This document shows positions 57,121 through 64,000 of a stretch of 64,000 bases of DNA, piece after piece; position 1 is the first letter of the stretch; every line of letters starts with the position of its first letter. The stretch is from Palsa-504 sp963808615 (GTDB taxonomy: Bacteria; Actinomycetota; Actinomycetes; Streptosporangiales; Streptosporangiaceae), in contig CAWEGV010000010.1 of assembly GCA_963808615.1 (NCBI GenBank), forward strand, positions 124,001 to 188,000. Direction: 5' to 3'. Under the pieces are notes generated by a model. That model did no database searches, had not been told where the DNA came from, and was given only the letters and a program-made list of their open reading frames with translations. The position numbers and the translations under genes are program-made.

Positions 57121-57244
57121 ACCTGTACCGCTGGCCGTCGGTCCAGCCGTAAGGGTTCCCAGGCTCGGGGGCCGAAGCTTTCGATGTCGGCGCAACACCC
57201 CGCACGGCGTGCAACTTGGATGAGGCCTCCCACCGCCGCTATCG

Positions 57245-57613
57245 TCACCCGGCGCGCCGTCCGACACGCAGGACGCTCAGGTAGCGGCGTGGTACCCGGT
57301 TGCCCATCTGCGTGCGGATCCGCTCGGCGATCGCGTCGAGCAGGGGATCACGGACGTGACTGTCAAGCGCCCGGTACAGCGACGTCGAGCGGAGGAGATC
57401 GGCGAAGCCGTCCCCGTCGAACCACTGAACAGCCGGGTACCACCGAACGATCGTCGGGCCGAACAAGCTACCGGGGTCTGTGTCCAATCCCCAGCCCTCG
57501 TCCGATCTCGGGTCAGTGAGCGAGAGCGGTTCCGGGATCGCGTGAACCACTGCGTCACGCCGGGCCGTGACCAGGCTCCCGGAGAAGGTGGCGACTGCTG
57601 TCGTGGAGTTCAT
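57245..57613 (-). pseudogene. Methyltransferase C-terminal fragment
   Basis: WFDGDGFADLLRSTSLYRAL and DPLLDAIAERIRTQMGNRVP, then RRYLSVLRVGRR, match the C-terminal end of class I methyltransferases of the Methyltransf_11 type. The SAM-binding N-terminal part is absent. The ATG at 57613 is probably not the original start. Confidence 0.45.
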
Positions 57614-57790
57614 GTACGGCTCTCTAGCCGCCAGCCCGCACCGCGTCGGCAAGCCGCTGAAGCTGGGCCTTGAGGGACTTCACAGCGCCCGGCGCGGCGA
57701 TCTACACGATTGACGACCAGCGGGGCCTAGTCACTGTGATGGCCATCGAGCACCGCTCCGATATCTACCTGCCGCGATGGTGGCGTCCGG
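57614..57790 (+). pseudogene. RelE-type toxin remnant
   Basis: SPHRVGKPLKLGLEGLHSAR RGD is in one frame and IYTIDDQRGLVTVMAIEHRS DIY in another. This matches the second half of the intact RelE at 41.9 kb with bases lost at the RYRVIY region. Not functional. Confidence 0.4.
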
Positions 57791-57795
57791 AATCC

Positions 57796-58000
57796 GGTGT
57801 AAAAGGACGGGCGCGGTTCCGGCTTCATGGTGATGTTAGGCGATGGCACTGACATTCGGGGTGGTGTCAGCGTCCTGGCTGTTGGTTACTTTGCGTGCCC
57901 GGGGCCGGCGGGGGCGGGTGGAGCAGGGAGCGGCGCAGGTCTTGCAGCAACCGCAGGATGCCGGTGCGGCGGCTGGGCGAGGCGCCACGGTCAAGGCTGT
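57796..58000 (-). mobile_element. IS256-family element, 3'-end fragment
   Basis: About 150 bases match the C-terminal end of the IS256 transposase at 59.6 kb (GATGGCACTGACATTCGG on the plus strand). GGTGTAAAAGGACGGGCG at the edge pairs with the terminal repeat at 60.7 kb. The rest of the element is missing. Confidence 0.55.
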
Positions 58001-58006
58001 GCGGCG

Positions 58007-59551
58007 CTACGTCCGGAGGCTCATGAGCACATGCGGCTCATCCAGCCACTCCGGCGTGAACGCCAGCCCGGTCAGGCGTTCCGCGATCACGAGCATCACG
58101 GGCAGTTGGGCGGCGGCGTACCCCGCTGGCGGGAAGGGGAGCTGCAGGCCTGCCGTGTACTGGTCCAGGAACGCGGGGTCGGTGCCGAGCCGCATCTGCT
58201 GCCCGGGACGTTGCGGGTCGAGCCCCGCGACCAGCGTGTCGCCCGTCATGTAGTGAACCCAGCTCCTGCCGCGCGCTGCCCAGGACACGCTGACCGTGGT
58301 CGTGCCGGCCGGCATGGGCTGGGACCGGCGGATGATGCCAGCCGACGGCTGGTAGCACCCTTCGACGGCGACCAGCCAGTCGTCCTCCTGCCGGAAGGCC
58401 ATCACCACCTCCCGGGACAGCACCGGGATTCCGTTCCTGGCACTTGCGGTGTCGGCGCCCAGGGCCCCCGCGATCTCGTCCAGGCCGGCCCCGCGCACGA
58501 ACCGGAGCGCACCTACGGGGGCGAGCCAGTGGGCGCTGGTCCACAGGTACCGGTCGGTAGGCGCGGGTCCTGCCAGGGCGGTGAGGCCGAGTGACCCCGC
58601 CGGCGGTGCCGGGTTCCCGAGCGCGGACATCACCTCGGCGCGCAGCCCGTCCTCGGGCGAGCCGAGTGACTGAAGGCAAAGGTATGCCGCGGTGGCGGAC
58701 TTGAACGCCGCCGCCAGCGGATTCGGGCCACTGGCCTCGCGCGCTGCGGTCTTCGCCCAGAACCGGCCCGCCCGAACGCGATCCTCCGGCATGGCGGCCT
58801 CCGGCGCGCCGCCATGGCGGCCGCGTGGTGTCCGGGCGCCGTGCCTGGCGGCCTCGTCAGCCGCGTACCTCGCCGCGATGCCGGCGACGCTGCGGCGAGG
58901 TACCTCATCCGCGTGCAGCAGCGCCCAGGCGAGCGGCCCGTCGTCATAGGTCAGCGCCTCGGCCGGCGGGTAGATCACGCTTGCGGGATCGTCGTCCACC
59001 GGGGTGACCGGCATGACGGCGAAACCCCCGTTAAACCACTGTGGCTCAATCCGCAGTCCGGTGACCCTGGATGCCAGGGCGAGCATGAGGGGTACCCACT
59101 CGCCGGTCTCCCAGGGCAGCCCGGCACGGGCTTCCTCCAGGCAATCCGGATCCGCGCCGTGACGCCGGCCCGGTGACATGACCTCGAACGCGGTCAGCAC
59201 CCGGCCGCCTGCCGCATAGGAGAACCGGGTCGTGAGGTTAACGTTCCAGTAGGCGCTCACCGCGCAGCCGCCAGCGGAGATCCGGCGGAGCACCTCCGGG
59301 CGCGACCCCTGCCAGCCGTTGACCTCCACTACCAGCAGCCACGACCCGAGGTCCCTGACGGCCACCACCGGCTCATCAACCGACGGCATCCCGATGTCAG
59401 CCAGGGAAGCGCGGCGGGCGCCCGCCAGGTCACCGCCGAAGCCCCGGACGACCCCGCCAGCATCAGCAGGAGCCACAAGCGTCACGCACGCCCCGTCACG
59501 GAGCTCTATGGACTGAATCCATCCGAACGCGCCGATCTCATCTACCGCCAT
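58007..59551 (-). CDS. DUF6461-type protein, two repeated domains
   Basis: 514 residues. AGGAGGAA lies 9 bases before the ATG. Two similar modules are present. The first is N-terminal (WLLVVEVNGWQGSRPEVLRR, SAYWNVNLTTRFSYAAGGRV, FEVMSPGRRHG). The second is C-terminal (WLVAVEGCYQPSAGIIRRSQ, VSVSWAARGRSWVHYMTGDT, LVAGLDPQRPG, LTGLAFTPEWLDEPHVL). This W-x-VAVEG/S-x-W/F-Y pattern is that of DUF6461. The function is unknown. The gene lies between two IS256 pieces. Confidence 0.7.
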   Translation of the reverse strand: MAVDEIGAFGWIQSIELRDGACVTLVAPADAGGVVRGFGGDLAGARRASLADIGMPSVDEPVVAVRDLGSWLLVVEVNGWQGSRPEVLRRISAGGCAVSAYWNVNLTTRFSYAAGGRVLTAFEVMSPGRRHGADPDCLEEARAGLPWETGEWVPLMLALASRVTGLRIEPQWFNGGFAVMPVTPVDDDPASVIYPPAEALTYDDGPLAWALLHADEVPRRSVAGIAARYAADEAARHGARTPRGRHGGAPEAAMPEDRVRAGRFWAKTAAREASGPNPLAAAFKSATAAYLCLQSLGSPEDGLRAEVMSALGNPAPPAGSLGLTALAGPAPTDRYLWTSAHWLAPVGALRFVRGAGLDEIAGALGADTASARNGIPVLSREVVMAFRQEDDWLVAVEGCYQPSAGIIRRSQPMPAGTTTVSVSWAARGRSWVHYMTGDTLVAGLDPQRPGQQMRLGTDPAFLDQYTAGLQLPFPPAGYAAAQLPVMLVIAERLTGLAFTPEWLDEPHVLMSLRT

Positions 59552-59632
59552 TACCACACTTCCTCCTAAGCCGGTGGCGTCGGGACCGGAAATACCAACG
59601 TAAAGGAACGCGGTTCCGGCTTCATGGTGAGA

Positions 59633-60645
59633 TCAGGCGATGGCACTGACATTCGGCGTGGTGTCAGCGTCCTGGCTGCTGGTTACGGTGCGTGCCCGGA
59701 GCTGGCGGGGCGGGTCGAACAGGGACCGGCGCAGGTCCTGCAGCAGGCGGAGGCCGTCGGCGGTCATTGTCAGGCCGCGCCAGCCGCGGGAGGCGCGGTC
59801 CAGGACGGCCCAGACCAGGGTGAGGCAGCTGGTCTCGCCGGGGAGCCGGCCGATGACCTTGACCCGGCGGCGGGTCTCGCCGAAGGTGCGCTCGATGAAG
59901 TTCGAGTGCCGGATCCGGTGGTGGTGATCGGCGGGGAACCGCAGGTAGGCGGTCAGCCCCTCGCGGTCGGCGAGCAGGCACTTCATCGCCGCCGGGTAGG
60001 TCGCGCGGCCATCTCGGTGATGCAGTGATCGGCCAGTTCGACGAGTTCCGGGCCGGGCACCGGCTCGGCCGGCGAGCCGGGATGCATCCGGAAGAACGAG
60101 GCGTCCAGGAACAGGTAGTCCAGGACAACATCGTCCAGGCCCGCTTCGCCCAGGCCTGGTATTCATCCTTGATCTGGCCGCAGATGACCGACACGGTGGA
60201 CTTGGAGATCGCGGCCTGGTCGCCGAGGGCCTCGGCGAGGGCCGCCTCCACATCGCGGACCGACAGGCCGCGCACGAACGAGGCGATCACCAGCGATTCC
60301 AGCGCGTTGGTCTTGGTCACGTGCGCCCCGAACAGCCGGGACGCGAACGCCCCGGCGGTGCCGCGCAGCTTCGGCCTCGACAGCTTGACCGGCCCGGCGG
60401 TCGTCTTGACAGTCACCTCCCGGTACCCGTTCCGCGACCGGGCCGGGCGTCCTCGCAGACTGCGGTCGGCCGGTACCGGTCGCGGCCGGGGAATTCGGTG
60501 ATCTCAGCCTCCAGCGCGGCCTGCATCAGCAGCTGCGCGCCCAGCCGGGCGACCTCCTCAGGATCTCCGGGAGCTGCTTGTCCTGAGCGAATAGCTCGTC
60601 GATGTGGCCGCGGATGCGCTCGGTAGGGGATACTCGGTGTGGCAT
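59633..60645 (-). pseudogene. IS256-family transposase, several frameshifts
   Basis: MPHRVSPTERIRGHIDELFA opens the gene and LESLVIASFVRGLSVRDVEA follows the shift. The C-terminal region shows AMKCLLADREGLTAYLRFPA and RSNFIERTF-like RHSNFIERTFGETRRRVKVI, which carries the last Glu. At least three frame changes separate the pieces. A terminal repeat (CGCCCGTCTTGTCATTTACA) lies at 60696-60717; the opposite end near 59595 is degenerate. Confidence 0.75.
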
Positions 60646-60752
60646 GGGCGTAGGTCCTTCCCTTCGATGACTTGGCCGTCTTGAAGGGAAACTACGCCCG
60701 TCTTGTCATTTACACCGGGATTCGGACGCGACCGCCGCGATGACCGCATCGT

Positions 60753-61034
60753 TCATGCCGTCAGACGGCCAGATGTTTCGTGCGACCTGGCGACCGCACG
60801 GCATGCGGCAGGTGCGGTAGTCCTGGCCGAAGCCCGGCAGGAAGATGTGTCGGCCCCGCCGCAGAACAGCGACCCGTCGGTCTGCAGGACCAGGGCCCGC
60901 GCCTCCTCGCTGGCCGCCCGCCTGACCGCGCCCTCCAGGCCGACGCCCAGCTCCATGGTGAAGGTGTTGGCGAGCGGATTGGCCATCGTGACTACCGCGA
61001 CATCGCCTACCCTGTCGTACTTCGTCTGGATCAT
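60753..61034 (-). pseudogene. Enoyl-CoA hydratase, N-terminal fragment
   Basis: MIQTKYDRVGDVAVVTMANP, LANTFTMELGVGLEGAVRRA and GSLFCGGADTSS are the first 65 or so residues of a crotonase-family protein. Homology ends near 60840, close to the IS256 end. The main part of the fold is missing. Confidence 0.55.
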
Positions 61035-61158
61035 GATGCTCCGATCTGCCGCCCGGGCCCGGTCAGAGGCGCTCCAAGATGGTGGCGTCGGCCAGGTCGG
61101 TGCCGGTTTCGCGCTGCCAGGCGAGCACGACGCTGGCGAGCGCCTGGCGTGATCCCGC

Positions 61159-61605
61159 TCAGCTCTCGGCCGTTTTGCCGGAGGCCAGCCGGGCGATCTG
61201 CGCGCGCGCCGCTTGGACTAGCTCGGCGTTAGTGTGGGCGTGGCCCTCCAGGCCCCAGCCCCCTTCGACTGCTTCGGTAATCAGAACCCAGGTCCTCTTC
61301 GACAGGGAGGGGTCTGCGGCCGCGCTGGTCACGAGATCGGTGAACTGACCGACCACCGCGAGTTGCTTGTCGCGGTCAAGGGCGCCAGCGTTGGTCAGCA
61401 CCTGCACCCGTACGTAGTTGCTTTCGCCGTCCACGTTCGACATGGCCCCGTCAGCGAGCTCATGGATAAAGGCCGCCGTGTTCTGCCGGAACATGGGGAT
61501 GTCCGGGGCCCCTTCAATGGTCATCAGCACCCGGGCGAGGTCAGCGGCCAGCCGGTGCGGCTGAGGAAAGGTGCCGGCTGTCGCGTACACATCGATCATC
61601 GGCAC
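61159..61605 (-). CDS. Tautomerase-superfamily protein
   Basis: 148 residues from a GTG that follows TAGGAGGTGCACC. The next codon is Pro, the catalytic N-terminal residue of tautomerases once Met is removed (PMIDVYATAGTFPQPHRLAA). Two 4-oxalocrotonate-tautomerase-like beta-alpha-beta units follow, with NYVRVQVLTNAGALDRDKQL and TWVLITEAVEGGWGLEGHAH. It is transcribed away from the TetR gene across a perfect palindrome and is probably repressed by that TetR. Confidence 0.8.
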   Translation of the reverse strand: MPMIDVYATAGTFPQPHRLAADLARVLMTIEGAPDIPMFRQNTAAFIHELADGAMSNVDGESNYVRVQVLTNAGALDRDKQLAVVGQFTDLVTSAAADPSLSKRTWVLITEAVEGGWGLEGHAHTNAELVQAARAQIARLASGKTAES

Positions 61606-61619
61606 GGTGCACCTCCTAT

Positions 61620-61639
61620 TATGTATGTCTTCATACATA
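61620..61639. promoter_or_regulatory. TetR operator between tautomerase and regulator
   Basis: TATGTATG-TCTT-CATACATA is a perfect palindrome with 8-base arms. It lies 15 bases before the tautomerase start and covers its promoter/leader. It is a strong candidate binding site for the divergent TetR protein. Confidence 0.65.
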
Positions 61640-61695
61640 GGGACGCTAGCATGACCATGATGAGTTGCATAGCGGGTCGTCGAGGGGATTTGCGC

Positions 61696-62451
61696 ATGGG
61701 CGGTAAGGGTCGGTCCGAGGCGGGTGAGGCGATCGCCCCGGGCGGGGTCCGGGCCAGGATGGTGGAGGGTGCCGTCCGGCTGCTCGCCACCAAGGGGGTT
61801 GAAGGCACCTCCTTCGCTGAGGTGCTGGCCGCCACGAGCACACCGCGAGGTTCGATCTACCACCACTTTCCCGGCGGAAAGCCGGAACTGCTACACGCGG
61901 CGCTGGACCTTGCCAGCCAGCGCGGACTGGCAGCGATGGAGGCTACCCGCGGACAGTCGGCGGCTGCTGTCGTCGAACGGTTCCTCAGCCTGTGGCGGGA
62001 GCTACTGGATCGGTCACGGCTCACCGCTGGATGCGCGGTCGTGGCTGTCACGGTCGCCGCGGGGGACGATGACCTGCTGGATCACGCGGGAACGATCTTC
62101 CGCACCTGGACGGAACGGCTCACGGAGCTCTGCGCGGCCGGCGGGATGAACCCGGAACCGGCACGACGGCTGGCGGTGACTGTCATCGCCGCCACCGAGG
62201 GAGCTGTCGCTCTATGCCGGGCTGAAAGAAGCCGCGAACCGTTCGAGGACGTCTCAGCCACGCTCCTGTCCCTATCGACAACGCCTCATCTCAGGGAACA
62301 GGACCTGGAGGGCAAGAAGGACCGCTTGACGCGAGATACGCGGACGGGCGACAACGGCACTATCACCGCCCAAGCACCTTCACCGGCATCTTCACATCCT
62401 CGTCCATCGGGCCAGTCCAGCCCACCGGCCAGCACGTCGAATCGGAAGTGA
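61696..62451 (+). CDS. TetR-family transcriptional regulator
   Basis: 251 residues from ATG 61696 (GAGGGG 8 bases upstream); an ATG at 61651 is possible. The helix-turn-helix is TSFAEVLAATSTPRGSIYHH followed by FPGGKPELL, the LmrA/YxaF-like subgroup. The TetR_C domain has TAGCAVVAVTVAAGDDDLLD. About 50 extra residues at the C-terminus (after LSTTPHLREQD) are unusual and may come from a lost stop. The target is probably the tautomerase. Confidence 0.85.
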   Translation: MGGKGRSEAGEAIAPGGVRARMVEGAVRLLATKGVEGTSFAEVLAATSTPRGSIYHHFPGGKPELLHAALDLASQRGLAAMEATRGQSAAAVVERFLSLWRELLDRSRLTAGCAVVAVTVAAGDDDLLDHAGTIFRTWTERLTELCAAGGMNPEPARRLAVTVIAATEGAVALCRAERSREPFEDVSATLLSLSTTPHLREQDLEGKKDRLTRDTRTGDNGTITAQAPSPASSHPRPSGQSSPPASTSNRK

Positions 62452-62556
62452 TCAACACGTTCAGGTACGACGACGGGCGATTGGCCGAGCAGCTGATGGC
62501 GAGCCAGTGATGGCCGCGCTCGTCGCGTAGCTGGTACTGACAAGGAGCCCGCGCTA

Positions 62557-63156
62557 ATGTCGCCCGCAGCTGGACATCTCGTCACCGGGACGTTGGAGTA
62601 CGACGGTGGCCGCCAGGTCACGGTGTACGTCCCGGCGGCCTGCGCTGAGTCCGTCGTCTTCGCCGGAAACGGCGGGTGGCATGTCTCGCGGCTGGGCGGG
62701 ATCCTGGAGGCCGCCAGCGCGCGGTCCACGATGATCGTCGGTGTCCACGGGCTTGCCGATGACGGCGCGCGGCTCCGCGAGTACTCGCCGGTCTTTGATG
62801 CGGAACCTTTCGCGGCGCACGAGAAGTTCTTCGTCGAGGACGTCCGGCGATGGGTGCAGTCGCGTCTGGGGGTCGCGCTGCCCGCCGGGCGCACCGCGGT
62901 GTGGGGTGCCTCGGTTGGGGGAGAACTCGCGCTGGCTCTGGGGATGGGCCATCCGGACATCTACGGCGCGGTCTTGTCCGCCTCGCCGGGCGGGGGCTAC
63001 CGGCCGCCTGCGGTGATGCCAGGCCCGCTTCCGCGCGTGTACCTCGTGGCCGGCACGTTGGAGCCGTTCTTCCTCCAGAACGCCAAGCGCTGGGCCGTCG
63101 CACTGCGCGACGCAGGTGCGGACGTGGTCATGACCGAGCGTGGTAGCAGCGCCTAG
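62557..63156 (+). CDS. Alpha/beta hydrolase (esterase-D/enterochelin-esterase type)
   Basis: 199 residues. LEYDGGRQVTVYVPAACAES, the HEKFFVEDVRRWVQSRLGVA block and the nucleophile Ser119 in VWGASVGGELALA fit the esterase D family. The expected C-terminal catalytic His block is not visible; the frame ends ERGSSA. The 3' end may be shifted, and the following sequence belongs to another family. Confidence 0.75.
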   Translation: MSPAAGHLVTGTLEYDGGRQVTVYVPAACAESVVFAGNGGWHVSRLGGILEAASARSTMIVGVHGLADDGARLREYSPVFDAEPFAAHEKFFVEDVRRWVQSRLGVALPAGRTAVWGASVGGELALALGMGHPDIYGAVLSASPGGGYRPPAVMPGPLPRVYLVAGTLEPFFLQNAKRWAVALRDAGADVVMTERGSSA

Positions 63157-63164
63157 CGCGGCAG

Positions 63165-63408
63165 ACGCCGACGCGGTGGTCGCCTTCGTCGTCCTGCAGA
63201 CGAACTGGGCTCGGCGGAGCAGGCGGTGGCGGCGGCGCGCGCGGATCGCCTGGCGTGGATCTGCTACCCGAAGGGCGGCCAGCTAGGCACCGATCTCAAC
63301 CGTGACCGGCTCGTCGCGGCTCTTGCCGAGCATGGCGTGCAGCCCGTCCGCCAGGTTTCCATCGACGACACCTGGTCCGCGTTGCGCTTCCGCCCGGCCA
63401 AGCAGTAA
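63165..63408 (+). pseudogene. Short protein fragment (DUF3052-like C-terminus)
   Basis: AVAAARADRLAWICYPKGGQ and VRQVSIDDTWSALRFRPAKQ form a recognisable small domain seen at the end of DUF3052-like proteins. The upstream part (DADAVVAFVVLQTNW) is in another frame. It may be a complete small gene with one indel. Confidence 0.4.
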
Positions 63409-63485
63409 GACGCTATCCGCCATGCTGTTCCTAGTTGCGCTATGCGCCAGCAGGCAGGCCCGGCTCCGGACGCAGGCCCGGGTTG

Positions 63486-63782
63486 CTACAGCTCGTCGAC
63501 GCGAACGACGTCGAGATTGCGGAAGGTGGGCCCTGACGAGCACAGGGCCGACAGTTTCTCGGCGAACGCCGTCGTCTCAGGAAGGGCCGAATTCGCCATC
63601 GCCTCCTCGTAGGAGGGAAACTCCACCACTTGCACGTAGGTATCGGGGCGTTCGCGGTCCTTGGTTATCAGGATGCGGCGTGCGCTTCGGCGCCCTGCCG
63701 TCGCCGCTATCCACCCGTTCGTGAGCTCCTCGATCTCGGACGCTTTGGTGGTGGTCATCTCGATGATCTGTACGAACGTCAT
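63486..63782 (-). CDS. Small dimeric alpha/beta-barrel protein
   Basis: 98 residues; GGGAGGGAGAGTA precedes the ATG. MTFVQIIEMTTTKASEIEEL, RRILITKDRERPDTYVQVVE and FPSYEEAMANSALPET fit the ferredoxin-like dimeric barrel of antibiotic-biosynthesis monooxygenase-type proteins. No catalytic residues can be named. Confidence 0.75.
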   Translation of the reverse strand: MTFVQIIEMTTTKASEIEELTNGWIAATAGRRSARRILITKDRERPDTYVQVVEFPSYEEAMANSALPETTAFAEKLSALCSSGPTFRNLDVVRVDEL

Positions 63783-64000
63783 TACTCTCCCTCCCGGTCC
63801 GACCGGCTGGCCGGACCACGGACAAATGTACTAGCGCGCCCCCAGGTGCTTGGCCGGCGTGACTGACTGCCAGGGCAGCCTCGACGGGCTCGTGCGCGGC
63901 CAGCTTGCCCCTTCGAGGCGGGCTCCCCGGAGTCTGAACGGCAGCGCGCCTTCCATCGACAGATTCGCTGATCCTTGACACAGCCATAGACGGATTCTTC
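63783..64000. other. End of window, no supported gene
   Basis: Short frames only, without motifs or start signals. Confidence 0.4.

Noticed and set aside
59319..59516. Small plus-strand frame inside the DUF6461 gene
   Set aside because: Shadow frame of Ser/Thr/Pro-rich composition with no independent support.

Overview
The window is a high-GC actinobacterial chromosome segment. The evidence is GC-rich codon use, GTG starts, PadR-coupled ABC operons, a DUF3024 protein, and VapBC and RelBE pairs. The organism may be of the Streptosporangiales type, but that placement is inference. No rRNA gene, complete tRNA or CRISPR array was seen. Much of the window is an accessory region full of insertion sequences, integrase remnants and toxin-antitoxin modules, mixed with short runs of intact metabolic and transport genes.

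Layout. 1-8.3 kb: an IS701 transposase tail, a frameshifted arginase-family gene, a histidine phosphatase, a YbaK editing-domain protein, then a small membrane protein followed by a 1254-residue CHAT-STAND-TPR protein. That pair is the most likely conflict or antiphage system here. 8.6-13.2 kb: a recombinase pseudogene, an IS110 and an ISAs1 element. 13.3-16.8 kb: a tight PadR-ATPase-permease operon with a clear operator. 17-18 kb: an excisionase plus truncated integrase, whose roughly 500-bp leader recurs at 44.7-45.2 kb. 19-22 kb: isochorismatase, IS110 remnant, membrane protein.

22.3-39.3 kb: two nearly identical 3,641-bp elements in inverted orientation, each with a large serine recombinase, a DUF5372 protein, a helix-turn-helix protein and a linker protein. 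One splits an IS66 transposase gene. Between them lie TetR and SnoaL-like genes, a nested IS110/IS66/IS4 cluster, a tRNA-Phe 3' remnant, an unrecognised 535-residue protein, a lipoprotein and a methyltransferase. 39.9-46 kb: a Gln/Gly tandem-repeat protein, a helix-hairpin-helix protein, RelBE and VapBC modules, NUDIX and winged-helix genes.

47-64 kb: a degenerate endonuclease V, an Lrp/azlC deletion junction with azlD intact, VOC, DUF3048, enoyl-CoA hydratase, hydrolase-LuxR fusion, SnoaL-like protein, MFS exporter, a DUF6461 protein between IS256 pieces, a divergent tautomerase/TetR pair and an esterase.

Many otherwise well-conserved genes are broken by single-base indels in short homopolymers or GC runs. 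Uncorrected sequencing error and genuine decay cannot be separated from the sequence alone, so genes marked pseudogene for one indel may be intact in the organism.
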